A stretch of DNA of 64,000 bases from Streptomyces sp. HUAS MG91. Lineage in GTDB: Bacteria > Actinomycetota > Actinomycetes > Streptomycetales > Streptomycetaceae. Below are positions 1 through 8,455 of this stretch, in pieces (within the stretch, counting starts at the first letter, position 1; every line of letters starts with the position of its first letter). A program made the position numbers and the translations under genes. The stretch covers positions 2,294,001 to 2,358,000 of the forward strand of contig NZ_CP159534.1 in the NCBI RefSeq assembly GCF_040529335.1. Reading direction: 5' to 3'. The notes beneath the pieces are model-generated. The model did no database searches. It had not been told where the DNA came from and saw only the letters and a list, made by a program, of their open reading frames with translations.

Positions 1-181
1 TGCCGAGCGCGGTCCCGTCCTCCCGGACGGCCAGCACGTGCACGGCGTCCGTGTCGTACGCGTCGTACTCCAGCTCCTGCGGCACGCCCTGCTCGGTGAC
101 GAAGACGTCCCTGCGGACGGCGAAGCAGGCGGCCCGGTCCGTCTCGGACTCGGCGACGCGGAGGTCGTACGCGGCGCTCAT
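1..181 (-). CDS. GNAT-family N-acetyltransferase (N-terminal part only)
   Basis: The gene starts with ATG at 181 and runs off the left edge, so only about 60 residues are visible. They include [15 protein letters not shown], the usual N-terminal strand-helix of GNAT acetyltransferases related to ElaA/YjdJ, which transfer an acetyl group from acetyl-CoA to an amine. The acetyl-CoA-binding loop would lie outside the window. Its ATG overlaps the TGA of the preceding rluD-like gene (ATGA), so the two are probably co-transcribed and translationally coupled. The substrate cannot be inferred from this fragment. Confidence 0.75.
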   Translation of the reverse strand, partial: MSAAYDLRVAESETDRAACFAVRRDVFVTEQGVPQELEYDAYDTDAVHVLAVREDGTALG

Positions 182-1119
182 GCGCTCTCCGCCCGGACCC
201 GGTCCAGCGCCGTCTGGAGGTCGTCGGGGTACTCGCTCGCGAACTCGACCCACTGGCCGTCGGACGGGTGCTCGAACCCGAGGCGCACCGCGTGCAGCCA
301 CTGTCGGGTGATGCCGAGGCGCTTGGCGAGGGTGGGGTCGGCGCCGTACGTGAGGTCGCCGACGCACGGGTGCCGGTGCGCGGACATGTGCACCCGGATC
401 TGGTGGGTGCGGCCCGTCTCCAGCTTGATGTCGAGCAGGGAAGCCGCGCGGAAGGCCTCGATGAGGTCGTAGTGCGTGACGGACGGCTTGCCGTCGGCGG
501 TCACGGCCCACTTGTAGTCGTGGTTCGGGTGCCGGCCGATGGGGGCGTCGATCGTGCCACTCATCGGGTCGGGGTGGCCCTGCACGAGCGCGTGGTAGCG
601 CTTGTCCGGGACGCGCTCCTTGAACTGGCGCTTCAGCGAGGTGTACGCGCGCTCGGACTTGGCGACGACCATCAGGCCGGAGGTGCCGACGTCGAGCCGG
701 TGCACGATGCCCTGGCGCTCGGCGGCGCCCGACGTCGAGATCCGGTACCCGGCCGCGGCGAGGCCGCCGATCACGGTCGTGCCGGTCCAGCCGGGGCTGG
801 GGTGGGCGGCGACGCCCACCGGCTTCACGATGACGACGATGTCGTCGTCGTCGTGCACGATCTCCATGCCCTCGACGGGCTCGGCGACGATCTGCACCGG
901 GGCGGGCGCCTGCGGCATCTCCACCTCGAGCCAGGCCCCGCCGTGCACCCGCTCGGACTTGCCCACGACCGAGCCGTCGACCGTGACCTTCCCGGCGGCG
1001 GCGAGCTCGGCGGCCTTGGTGCGGGAGAAGCCGAACATGCGGGAGATGGCGGCGTCGACGCGCTCGCCCTCCAGGCCGTCGGGCACGGGCAGGGTTCGGA
1101 TCTCGGGAATCGTGCTCAC
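178..1119 (-). CDS. rluD: RluA/RluD-family 23S rRNA pseudouridine synthase
   Basis: A 313-residue RluA-family pseudouridine synthase, expected to isomerise uridines in helix 69 of 23S rRNA. An N-terminal S4-like RNA-binding domain ([17 protein letters not shown], about residues 25-45) is followed by the catalytic domain. The catalytic-aspartate motif [16 protein letters not shown] is intact, and GRTHQIRVH is the conserved downstream motif. The GTG at 1119 was chosen because the long upstream extension of the open frame is Arg-rich antisense-like sequence, and family members start close to the S4 domain. It lies downstream of lspA on the same strand with a 62-bp gap, a common actinobacterial pair, and overlaps the GNAT gene by 4 bp. 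Confidence 0.93.
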   Translation of the reverse strand: MSTIPEIRTLPVPDGLEGERVDAAISRMFGFSRTKAAELAAAGKVTVDGSVVGKSERVHGGAWLEVEMPQAPAPVQIVAEPVEGMEIVHDDDDIVVIVKPVGVAAHPSPGWTGTTVIGGLAAAGYRISTSGAAERQGIVHRLDVGTSGLMVVAKSERAYTSLKRQFKERVPDKRYHALVQGHPDPMSGTIDAPIGRHPNHDYKWAVTADGKPSVTHYDLIEAFRAASLLDIKLETGRTHQIRVHMSAHRHPCVGDLTYGADPTLAKRLGITRQWLHAVRLGFEHPSDGQWVEFASEYPDDLQTALDRVRAESA

Positions 1120-1181
1120 CCGTCGAGTATGCAGGAGCGCACCGACAGCCCCGAACCGCAGCCCTGCCACCAGGGCCGCGG

Positions 1182-1760
1182 TCAGTCCTTGTGGACGGTG
1201 CCGTCGGGGTCGATCCCGCGGAAGGACAGCAGCACGATCAGGATGCCGCCGCACACGATCGCGGAGTCGGCCAGATTGAACACCGGGTAGTGCTTCGGCG
1301 CGATGAAGTCCACGACGGCGCCCTCGAAGACACCGGGTGCCCGGAAGATCCGGTCGGTGAGATTGCCGAGCGCGCCGCCGAGCAGCAGCCCGAGCGCGAT
1401 CGCCCACGGCGTGCTGTAGAGCTTCTTCGCGAGCCGCACGATGACGACGATCACCGCGGCCGCGATCACCGTGAAGACGATCGTGAAGGCCTCGCCCATG
1501 CCCCAGGCGGCGCCGGGGTTGCGGATCACTTCCAGCTGGAGCCAGTCGCCGAGGACCCGGATGGAGTCCTGGTGCTCCAGCTTCGCGACCACGATGAGCT
1601 TGCTCACGAGGTCGAGGGCGTACGCGAGCGCGGCCACGGCGAGCAGCACGACGAGCCGCCGCCTGCCCTTGGGCCGCTCGGCGGCGGCGGCCTGCTCGGG
1701 CTCGACCGCCCCCGTCTCAGAGGAATCCGGCGTACCGATGACGCGCTCCGCTTCTGCCAC
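1182..1760 (-). CDS. lspA: Lipoprotein signal peptidase (signal peptidase II)
   Basis: A 192-residue polytopic membrane aspartic protease that removes signal peptides from prolipoproteins after lipidation. Four membrane segments are visible. The two catalytic aspartates sit in the family motifs GNLTDR and FNLADS, and NPGAAWG is also conserved. The first 35 residues form a cytoplasmic Glu/Ala-rich extension longer than in E. coli LspA but usual for streptomycetes. The start is GTG at 1760 with GAGGG six bases upstream. The rluD-like gene follows. Confidence 0.96.
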   Translation of the reverse strand: MAEAERVIGTPDSSETGAVEPEQAAAAERPKGRRRLVVLLAVAALAYALDLVSKLIVVAKLEHQDSIRVLGDWLQLEVIRNPGAAWGMGEAFTIVFTVIAAAVIVVIVRLAKKLYSTPWAIALGLLLGGALGNLTDRIFRAPGVFEGAVVDFIAPKHYPVFNLADSAIVCGGILIVLLSFRGIDPDGTVHKD

Positions 1761-1796
1761 GTGAGTCCCTCAACCTAGTACCTGACTGGGGACGAG

Positions 1797-1823
1797 CGTA
1801 CGGCACACGTGTGCGGCCGTACG
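1797..1823. other. Imperfect inverted repeat between the DksA-like gene and lspA
   Basis: The 118-bp gap between the DksA-like gene and lspA contains CGTACGGC followed by CACACGTGTG and then GCGGCCGTACG. This can fold as an imperfect hairpin with a small bulge. It may be a weak terminator or an RNA-stability element downstream of the DksA-like gene; there is no T-run. It is also close to a palindromic protein-binding site. Confidence 0.3.
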
Positions 1824-1878
1824 AGGACGGTACGGCCACGACTCGGCTGCTTCTCGGCTGCGCGACGGGTGCTGACGC

Positions 1879-2928
1879 TCAGTAGCGCCGCTCCTGCTTC
1901 TGCTTGCACTCCACACACAGGGTGGCCCGCGGGAAGGCCTGCATGCGCGCCTTGCCGATGGGGTTCCCGCAGTTCTCGCAGAGCCCGTAGGTGCCGGCGT
2001 CGAGCCGCTCCAGCGCCCGCTCGGTCTGGAGCAGCATCTCGCGCGCGTTGGCCGCGAGCGCCATCTCGTGCTCACGCGTGATGTTCTTCGTGCCCGTGTC
2101 GGCGTCGTCGTCGCCCGCGCCGTCCCCGGAGTCCCGCATCAGGCCGGCGAGGCCCTCCTCGGCGGCGGCGATCTCGCTGCCGAGCCGCAGCACCTCGCTC
2201 TGCAGCTCGGCGCGCGCCTCCTCGACCTCGTCCGGGGTCCAGGGCTCCTCGCCGGGCCGGACCGCCAGCTCGCCGGGTTCGGCGGCGGCCGCCCGCGCCT
2301 TGGGAACCGCTTCGGGCTTCTTCGCGGCCGTGGCCGTCCCCTGTGTCTTCTTCGCAACCACTGTCGTGGCTCCCGTCGTCTTCGCGGCCTCGGCCGCGTC
2401 CTCGGCCGCGGAGGCGACCGCCTTCTTCGCCGCGCTCTTGCGCCCGGTGGCCTTCTTGGCGGTACCGGGCCTCGCCGTGCTCGCGGTGCCGTCCCCGGCA
2501 CCGGTCCTCGTGCTCGTACGGGGCGCGGCCGCGGGTCGCTCGGTGCCCTCGGCGGCGCCGTCGGCCGCCGTGTCGGCGCCGGACGCGTTCTTCGCGGAGG
2601 CGGAGGTCGCCTTCGCGGTCTTCTTCGCCGCGCCCTTGGTGCTCTTCGTGGCCTTCTTGGCGGGCGCGGCGCTCTTCGCGCTCTTGGCGGGCGCGCTCTT
2701 CGCGGGCGCACTGTCCGCCGCCTCGGCCGTTTTGGCCACCTCGGCCGCCTTGGCCGCCTTCCTGGGCGCCGCGGTGTCCCCGGCCACCTCCGCCCGTGCG
2801 CTCTTCTTGCCCCCCACGTCCTTCCCGGCACCGCCGGAGGCAGTGGCGCGGGCCGCCCCGCCGGAGGCACCCGCGCCCGTCGATCTGCCGGACTCCGACT
2901 GCTGAACGGCGGTCTTCTTCGCCACCAT
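1879..2928 (-). CDS. TraR/DksA-family zinc-finger protein with histone-H1-like N-terminus
   Basis: A 349-residue protein in two clearly different parts. Residues 1 to about 225 are low-complexity, Lys/Ala/Thr-rich with repeated AKK, KKA and AAKK motifs resembling histone H1 tails. The last 120 or so residues resemble DksA/TraR, with a coiled-coil helix pair and the zinc finger CENCG...CVECK near the C-terminus. DksA proteins bind in the RNA polymerase secondary channel; whether this one does is inferred. The start is ATG at 2928, since the open frame that continues beyond it runs antisense through ileS. The gene is divergent from ileS. Confidence 0.85.
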   Translation of the reverse strand: MVAKKTAVQQSESGRSTGAGASGGAARATASGGAGKDVGGKKSARAEVAGDTAAPRKAAKAAEVAKTAEAADSAPAKSAPAKSAKSAAPAKKATKSTKGAAKKTAKATSASAKNASGADTAADGAAEGTERPAAAPRTSTRTGAGDGTASTARPGTAKKATGRKSAAKKAVASAAEDAAEAAKTTGATTVVAKKTQGTATAAKKPEAVPKARAAAAEPGELAVRPGEEPWTPDEVEEARAELQSEVLRLGSEIAAAEEGLAGLMRDSGDGAGDDDADTGTKNITREHEMALAANAREMLLQTERALERLDAGTYGLCENCGNPIGKARMQAFPRATLCVECKQKQERRY

Positions 2929-3227
2929 GGCCGCGGCCCCTTCACATATTGTGATCTTGCTCGCGAATCGTGCTGGGACGATAAATCGACTCCAGGCCCG
3001 CGGCAACGGGACACCCGCCCCGATCCACCCCCTCCACCACGGTCCGGCGCCCGGCGCGCGACGAACCTGCAAGCGTTGTGCCCAGCTCCCCGACCGGTAA
3101 TCCGCCCGCCGGCGGCCCACGCCGGGACCGGTCCGCGCGCGTGTCGCCATTCGGGTCACCCGACCCGGGCGGCGCGGCCCGCCGCGGACCCCGGGAAAAC
3201 CGGTCTGCCGCCCCGTCCCGGGCGCCG
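2929..3227. other. Divergent intergenic region, DksA-like gene / ileS
   Basis: About 300 bp between the divergent starts. Near the DksA-like gene is an unusually AT-rich stretch (CACATATTGTGATC, about 2944-2957) likely to hold its promoter. The rest is GC-rich with no coding potential supported by codon bias. The ileS promoter lies at the right end. Confidence 0.5.
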
Positions 3228-3233
3228 TACACT
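3205..3233 (+). promoter_or_regulatory. Probable ileS promoter
   Basis: TACACT at 3228-3233 fits a vegetative -10 hexamer. CTGCCG at 3205-3210 is a weak -35 at 17-bp spacing. A start near 3240 would give a leader of about 310 nt, which fits the T-box leader that follows. Confidence 0.4.
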
Positions 3234-3239
3234 GGGCGG

Positions 3240-3549
3240 AGCGAAAAGCATGGATGGGGACGAGTAGCGGCGTACGCAGCCAGGAGCGACCCGGGGCCGG
3301 TGGAAGCCCGGGGGCGAGCGCGACGCGAAGATCACCCCGGAGCCGCCGGAAGAACGCCCAGGACGAGGTCCAGGGGCCGCTAGACCCGGCATCGCGACCC
3401 CAATGAGGGGGTTCGCCGGAGCACACGCTCCGGAGGGCCAAGGAGGGTGGTACCGCGGGAGCGCGCCGCACACGGCGTACGTCGCACGGCAGTGGCGGCA
3501 GGCTCTCGTCCCTCCGACGGAAGAAGGCAGATCCGCCGGAGGAAGACTG
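3240..3549 (+). promoter_or_regulatory. T-box riboswitch (tRNA-Ile responsive) with translational output
   Basis: The leader carries the canonical T-box core AGGGTGGTACCGCG at 3444-3457, including the TGGT that pairs with the uncharged tRNA acceptor end. An ATC (Ile) triplet at 3331-3333 is a candidate specifier. Just before ileS, 3511-3520 (CCTCCGACGG) pairs with 3533-3542 (CCGCCGGAGG) at 9 of 10 positions and encloses the ribosome-binding site at 3538-3543. There is no hairpin followed by T's. The expression platform is therefore a Shine-Dalgarno sequestrator, as known for actinobacterial ileS T-boxes. Uncharged tRNA-Ile should open it. Confidence 0.9.
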
Positions 3550-6500
3550 ATGACGCAGTACCGCCAGGTGCCCGCCCAGGTCGACCTGCCCGCCCTCGAG
3601 CACGCGGTGCTCGACTTCTGGGACGAGCAGAAGATCTTCGCCAAGAGCCTGGAGCAGTCCGAAGGGCGCCCCGAGTGGGTGTTCTACGAGGGCCCGCCCA
3701 CGGCCAACGGCATGCCGGGTGCCCACCACATCGAGGCCCGCGTCTTCAAGGACGTCTTCCCGCGCTTCCGCACCATGCGCGGCTACCACGTGGCGCGCAA
3801 GGCGGGCTGGGACTGCCACGGCCTCCCCGTGGAGCTGGCGGTCGAGAAGGAGCTGGGCTTCACCGGCAAGAAGGACATCGAGGCGTACGGCATCGCCGAG
3901 TTCAACGCCAAGTGCCGCGAGTCCGTGACCCGGCACACCGACGCCTTCTCCGACCTGACGACCCGCATGGGCTACTGGGTCGACCTCGACGACGCGTACC
4001 GCACCATGGACCCCGCCTACGTCGAGTCGGTGTGGTGGTCGCTGAAGGAGATCTTCAACAAGGGCCTGCTGGTCCAGGACCACCGTGTCGCCCCCTGGTG
4101 CCCGCGCTGCGGCACCGGCCTCTCCGACCACGAGCTGGCGCAGGGCTACGAGACGGTCGTCGACCCCTCGGTCTATGTCCGTTTCCCCCTCACCTCCGGT
4201 CCCCTGGCCGGTCAGGCCTCGCTGCTGATCTGGACGACGACCCCCTGGACGCTGGTGTCCAACACGGCGGTCGCCGCGCACCCCGAGGTCCGCTACGTCG
4301 TGGCGACCGACGGGACCGAGAAGCTGGTCGTCGCCGAGCCACTCGTCGAGAAGGCGCTCGGCGAGGGCTGGGAGACGACCGGCGAGTCCTTCACCGGCGC
4401 CGAGATGGAGCGCTGGAAGTACCAACGCCCGTTCGAGCTCGTCGAGTTCCCGGCCGAGGCCCACTTCGTGGTCAACGCCGAGTACGTGACGACCGAGGAC
4501 GGCACGGGTCTGGTCCACCAGTCCCCCGCGTTCGGTGAGGACGACCTCAAGGTCTGCAAGGCGTACGGCCTCCCCGTCGTGAACCCGGTGCTGCCCGACG
4601 GCACCTTCACCCCCGACCTCCCCCTCGTGGGCGGCGTCTTCTTCAAGAAGGCGGACGAATCGCTGACCGAGGACCTCAAGGACCGCGGTCTGCTCTTCCG
4701 GCACCTGCCGTACGAGCACAGCTACCCGCACTGCTGGCGCTGCCACACCGCGCTCCTCTACTACGCGCAGCCGTCCTGGTACATCCGCACCACGGCCGTC
4801 AAGGACCGCCTCCTCCAGGAGAACGAGAAGACCAACTGGTTCCCGGAGACGGTCAAGCACGGCCGCTTCGGCGACTGGCTGACCAACAACATCGACTGGG
4901 CGCTGTCCCGCAACCGCTACTGGGGCACCCCGCTGCCGATCTGGCGCTGCGAGGAGGGCCACCTCACCTGCGTCGGCTCGCGCGCGGAGCTGTCCGAGCT
5001 GACCGGCACCGACCAGTCGCAGCTCGACCCGCACCGCCCGTACATCGACGACGTCACCTTCCCCTGCACCCACGAGGGCTGCCCGTCGACGGCGACGCGC
5101 GTGCCGGAGGTCATCGACGCCTGGTACGACTCGGGCTCGATGCCGTTCGCGCAGTGGGGCTACCCGTACCAGAACAAGGAACTGTTCGAGTCCCGGTACC
5201 CGGCGCAGTTCATCTCCGAGGCCATCGACCAGACGCGTGGGTGGTTCTACACGCTGATGGCGGTCGGCACGCTGGTCTTCGACAAGTCCTCGTACGAGAA
5301 CGTGGTGTGCCTCGGCCACATCCTCGCCGAGGACGGCCGCAAGATGTCCAAGCACCTGGGCAACACGCTGGACCCGATCCCGCTGATGGACCGGCACGGC
5401 GCGGACGCGGTGCGCTGGTTCATGGCGGCCGGCGGCTCCCCGTGGGCGGCCCGCCGGGTCGGCCACGGCACCATCCAGGAGGTCGTCCGCAAGACGCTCC
5501 TCACGTACTGGAACACGGTCGCCTTCCAGGCCCTGTACGCCCGTACGTCCGAGTGGGCACCCAGCGAGGCGGACCCGGCCCCGGCCGACCGCACCGTACT
5601 GGACCGCTGGCTGCTGTCCGAGCTGCACCAGCTCACCGACGAGGTCACCAAGGCGCTCGAGGCGTACGACACCCAGCGCGCCGGCAAGCTGCTGTCCGCG
5701 TTCGTCGACGACCTCTCGAACTGGTACGTGCGCCGCTCGCGCCGCCGCTTCTGGCAGGGCGACAAGGCCGCGCTGCGCACCCTGCACGAGGTGGTCGTCA
5801 CGGTCACCCAGCTGATGGCGCCGCTGACGCCGTTCATCTCCGAGCGGGTCTGGCAGGACCTGGTCGTCCCGGTCACCCCGGGCGCCCCGGAGTCCGTGCA
5901 CCTGTCGTCGTGGCCGGAGGCCGACCTGTCGGCGATCGACCCGAGCCTGTCCACGCAGATGGCGCTGGTGCGCCGCCTGGTCGAGCTGGGCCGCGCCACG
6001 CGCGCGGAGTCGGGTGTCAAGACGCGCCAGCCGCTGTCCCGCGCGCTGGTGGCCGCCTCCGGCTTCGACACGCTCTCCCCCGAGCTGCACGCGCAGATCA
6101 CGGAGGAGCTGAACGTGTCGTCGCTGGCCTCGCTCTCCGAGGTGGGCGGCAGCCTGGTCGACACGACCGCCAAGGCGAACTTCCGGGCGCTCGGCAAGCG
6201 CTTCGGCAAGCGCGTCCAGGACGTCGCGAAGGCCGTGGCGAACGCGGACGCGGCGGCGCTCTCCCTCGCCCTGCGCGAGGGCACGGCCTCGGTGGAGGTC
6301 GACGGCGAGAAGGTCGACCTGGCTCCCGACGAGGTCATCATCACCGAGACCCCGCGCGAGGGCTGGTCGGTGGCCTCCGACTCGGGGGCCACGGTCGCCC
6401 TCGACCTGGAGCTCACCGAGGAGCTGCGCCAGGCGGGCCTGGCCCGTGACGCGATCCGCCTGATCCAGGAGGCCCGCAAGAACAGCGGCCTGGACGTCGC

Positions 6501-6687
6501 GGACCGGATCGCCCTGCGCTGGACGTCCACGGACCCGGCGGTGATCTCGGCGCTGTCCGAGCACGCCGGCCTGATCGCCGACGAGGTCCTCGCAACGGAC
6601 TTCGCCCAGGGCGAGGCGGACGCCGCCTACGGCGAGCCGTTCACGGACGAGGGCCTGAGCCTGGAGTTCCGCCTCCGCAAGGCGTAG
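3550..6687 (+). CDS. ileS: Isoleucyl-tRNA synthetase
   Basis: A 1045-residue class I synthetase that charges tRNA-Ile, of the long eukaryote-like (IleRS2) type. The open frame extends upstream into the T-box leader; ATG 3550 is chosen because it follows the sequestered RBS GGAGGA and matches the family N-terminus. The KMSKS loop is present as KMSKH near residue 598. The usual HXGH signature is replaced by G57-A58-H59-H60, i.e. GXHH, a swap reported in mupirocin-hyper-resistant IleRS2 enzymes. The editing (CP1) domain is present between the motifs. It is monocistronic, with a strong terminator after the stop. Confidence 0.97.
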   Translation: MTQYRQVPAQVDLPALEHAVLDFWDEQKIFAKSLEQSEGRPEWVFYEGPPTANGMPGAHHIEARVFKDVFPRFRTMRGYHVARKAGWDCHGLPVELAVEKELGFTGKKDIEAYGIAEFNAKCRESVTRHTDAFSDLTTRMGYWVDLDDAYRTMDPAYVESVWWSLKEIFNKGLLVQDHRVAPWCPRCGTGLSDHELAQGYETVVDPSVYVRFPLTSGPLAGQASLLIWTTTPWTLVSNTAVAAHPEVRYVVATDGTEKLVVAEPLVEKALGEGWETTGESFTGAEMERWKYQRPFELVEFPAEAHFVVNAEYVTTEDGTGLVHQSPAFGEDDLKVCKAYGLPVVNPVLPDGTFTPDLPLVGGVFFKKADESLTEDLKDRGLLFRHLPYEHSYPHCWRCHTALLYYAQPSWYIRTTAVKDRLLQENEKTNWFPETVKHGRFGDWLTNNIDWALSRNRYWGTPLPIWRCEEGHLTCVGSRAELSELTGTDQSQLDPHRPYIDDVTFPCTHEGCPSTATRVPEVIDAWYDSGSMPFAQWGYPYQNKELFESRYPAQFISEAIDQTRGWFYTLMAVGTLVFDKSSYENVVCLGHILAEDGRKMSKHLGNTLDPIPLMDRHGADAVRWFMAAGGSPWAARRVGHGTIQEVVRKTLLTYWNTVAFQALYARTSEWAPSEADPAPADRTVLDRWLLSELHQLTDEVTKALEAYDTQRAGKLLSAFVDDLSNWYVRRSRRRFWQGDKAALRTLHEVVVTVTQLMAPLTPFISERVWQDLVVPVTPGAPESVHLSSWPEADLSAIDPSLSTQMALVRRLVELGRATRAESGVKTRQPLSRALVAASGFDTLSPELHAQITEELNVSSLASLSEVGGSLVDTTAKANFRALGKRFGKRVQDVAKAVANADAAALSLALREGTASVEVDGEKVDLAPDEVIITETPREGWSVASDSGATVALDLELTEELRQAGLARDAIRLIQEARKNSGLDVADRIALRWTSTDPAVISALSEHAGLIADEVLATDFAQGEADAAYGEPFTDEGLSLEFRLRKA

Positions 6688-6697
6688 TGCACCGTTC

Positions 6698-6735
6698 CCG
6701 GAGGGGCTGCCCGAACCATCGGGCAGCCCCTCCGG
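6698..6735 (+). terminator. ileS intrinsic-type terminator hairpin
   Basis: A perfect 17-bp stem (6698-6714 with 6719-6735) closes an ACCA tetraloop ten bases after the ileS stop. There is no T-run, which is common in high-GC actinomycetes. Its right arm runs into the 44-bp dispersed repeat. Confidence 0.88.
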
Positions 6736-6768
6736 CGATTGAGGAGCGGGGTCCGGGGCGGAGCCCCG
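6725..6768. repeat. 44-bp dispersed intergenic repeat, copy 1
   Basis: Identical over all 44 bases to 56278-56321. It contains the short hairpin GGGGC-GGA-GCCCC and a CCTC/GAGG pair around CGGCGATT. Very similar elements are scattered between genes in many streptomycete chromosomes. Here it lies between the convergent ileS and divIVA genes. Confidence 0.85.
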
Positions 6769-6805
6769 AGACAGCACCCCGTCACGCCCCCGGGCAACAC
6801 AAAGA

Positions 6806-6841
6806 CCTCGGCCCGGATCGCAGAAACGATCCGGGCCGAGG
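6806..6841 (-). terminator. divIVA terminator hairpin (bidirectional)
   Basis: A perfect 15-bp stem, 6806-6820 with 6827-6841, closes a six-base loop. It lies about 40 bp beyond the divIVA stop and probably ends the sepF-divIVA transcript. It may also act as a second stop for ileS read-through. Confidence 0.85.
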
Positions 6842-6882
6842 CCTGAATGAACGCCGACGCCTCTAGGGCGCTACAGCCGGGC

Positions 6883-8040
6883 TCAGTTGTCGTCCTCGTC
6901 GATGAGGAAACCGCGCATCGGCGACGGAGCCTGACCCATCGGCTGCGGGCCCTGCGGCCGCACCGGAGCCATCGGCTGCGTCATGGCGGGCGACATCTGC
7001 TGCTGGCCGCCGTACGACGGGCCACCGGCGGACGGGTTGCCACCCATGGTCTGGTTACCACCGTAGGAGGGGGCACCGGCACCGGCGGGAGCCATCGACG
7101 GCGCCGGGGACGGCGGCAGCGAGGCGGTGGCCGGGGTGCGCGGCGGAGCCAGCGAGTCGTCGGACTGGGACTCCAGCTGACGCAGCTGCGACTCCAGGTA
7201 CGACTTCAGACGCGTGCGGTACTCGCGCTCGAAGCCGCGCAGGTCCTCGACCTTGCGCTCCAGCGTGGCGCGGGCGGACTCCAGGGAGCCCATCGCGACG
7301 CGGTGCTTCTCCTGCGCGTCCCGCTCCAGGGCGTCGGCCTTGGCACGGGCGTCACGCTCGAGACCCTCGGCGCGGCTGCGGGCCTCGCCGACGATCTTGT
7401 TGGCCTCGGAGCGGGCCTCGGCGATCGCCTGGTCGGCGGTCTGCTGGGCCAGCGAGAGGACACGGGCGGCGCTGTCGCCACCGGGGCCCTGACCGGGCTG
7501 CGGCATCTGCGGGCCGCCCATCGGACCGCCGCCGCCCATGGGGCCGCCCATCGGGCCGCCGAGCTGCGGCTGCTGGCCCATCGGACCCTGGCCCATCGGG
7601 CCGGGACCCTGCGGGCCGCCCTGCGGACCGTGGCCACCCGGACCGGCCGGAAGCTGCGGGGCACCGCTCGGCAGCTGCGGCGGACCACCCATGGGGCCGC
7701 CCATCTGCTGCTGCGGCGGGCCCGATATCCCGGCGGGCACCGGGGCGCCCGGGCCCCGCATGCCCTGCGGGGGACCCTGCTGGTCCTGCGGACCACCGGG
7801 GCCGTCGGGACCACCGGGGCCGCCGGGACCCTTGCGCATACCGCCCTGCTGCTGGTTCTGCGCGGCGGCACGCGTGGCCGCGGCCAGCTTGGCGCGCAGA
7901 TCCTCGTTCTCACGCAGGAGACGGGTCAGTTCGGCTTCGACCTCATCGAGGAAGGCATCGACCTCGTCCTCGTCATAGCCTTCTCGGAGGCGGACGGTCG
8001 TGAACTGCTTGTTCCGCACGTCCTCGGGGGTCAGCGGCAT
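6883..8040 (-). CDS. divIVA: DivIVA polar-growth protein
   Basis: A 385-residue coiled-coil protein that marks hyphal tips and directs polar wall synthesis. The N-terminal DivIVA domain (residues 1-52, [20 protein letters not shown]) carries the membrane-binding segment. A long Pro/Gly/Gln-rich linker (about residues 60-190) separates it from a second coiled coil (about 200-305), and a Pro/Gly/Gln-rich tail follows. The start is ATG 8040 with GAGGTG upstream. It is the last gene of the dcw block, 55 bp after yggT. It is essential in Streptomyces, and the linker is far longer than in Bacillus DivIVA. Confidence 0.97.
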   Translation of the reverse strand: MPLTPEDVRNKQFTTVRLREGYDEDEVDAFLDEVEAELTRLLRENEDLRAKLAAATRAAAQNQQQGGMRKGPGGPGGPDGPGGPQDQQGPPQGMRGPGAPVPAGISGPPQQQMGGPMGGPPQLPSGAPQLPAGPGGHGPQGGPQGPGPMGQGPMGQQPQLGGPMGGPMGGGGPMGGPQMPQPGQGPGGDSAARVLSLAQQTADQAIAEARSEANKIVGEARSRAEGLERDARAKADALERDAQEKHRVAMGSLESARATLERKVEDLRGFEREYRTRLKSYLESQLRQLESQSDDSLAPPRTPATASLPPSPAPSMAPAGAGAPSYGGNQTMGGNPSAGGPSYGGQQQMSPAMTQPMAPVRPQGPQPMGQAPSPMRGFLIDEDDN

Positions 8041-8095
8041 CTCTTCACCTCAACGTTGTCGTCGGCATTCGGCAAGACCGTAGTTGACATCGCGC

Positions 8096-8380
8096 TCACA
8101 GCCCGCTCACGACAGTGATCAGGATATAGACGATGATCATCAGTACGAAGAAGGACAGGTCGAGCGCCACGCCCCCGAGACGCAGCGGCGGAATGAACCG
8201 CCGCAGAAGCTTGAGCGGTGGATCAGTGACAGTGTAGGTGGCCTCCAGAACGACCACCATCGCCTTGCCGGGTTGCCACGAGCGGGCGAACTGGAAGACA
8301 TAGTCCATGACCAGCCGGAAGATCAGCACGATGAGGAAACACATCAGCGCGATGTAGACCACATCCAAAACCACGCCCAT
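8096..8380 (-). CDS. YggT-family membrane protein
   Basis: A 94-residue integral membrane protein with two hydrophobic hairpin regions, residues 1-25 and about 65-94. Between them is the conserved loop with DPPLKLLRRFIPP, diagnostic of the YggT family. The gene sits between sepF and divIVA, as in other Gram-positives, where it is associated with division and wall growth; its molecular role is unknown. The GC-rich cytoplasmic loop is short. The 75-bp gap upstream, towards sepF, holds several CTAG motifs. Confidence 0.92.
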   Translation of the reverse strand: MGVVLDVVYIALMCFLIVLIFRLVMDYVFQFARSWQPGKAMVVVLEATYTVTDPPLKLLRRFIPPLRLGGVALDLSFFVLMIIVYILITVVSGL

Positions 8381-8417
8381 GTCGGTGGTTCCCTCTCCCC
8401 TGTGTCTCGTGCCTCAT

Positions 8418-8436
8418 GACTAGTACCTAGCTAGTC
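8418..8436. promoter_or_regulatory. CTAG-rich inverted repeat upstream of yggT
   Basis: GACTAG (8418-8423) and CTAGTC (8431-8436) form a perfect inverted repeat around TACCTAG. A further ACTAGT follows at 8442-8447. The rare tetranucleotide CTAG thus occurs four times in this 75-bp gap. It could be a protein-binding site or a promoter for yggT-divIVA; no function is proven. Confidence 0.35.
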
Positions 8437-8455
8437 GTTGAACTAGTGCTGCGTC

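Noticed and set aside
1879..6777. Very long minus-strand open frame of about 1630 codons across ileS
   Set aside because: Only its last 349 codons (the DksA-like gene) have a family match; the rest is antisense to ileS and reflects high-GC codon bias.
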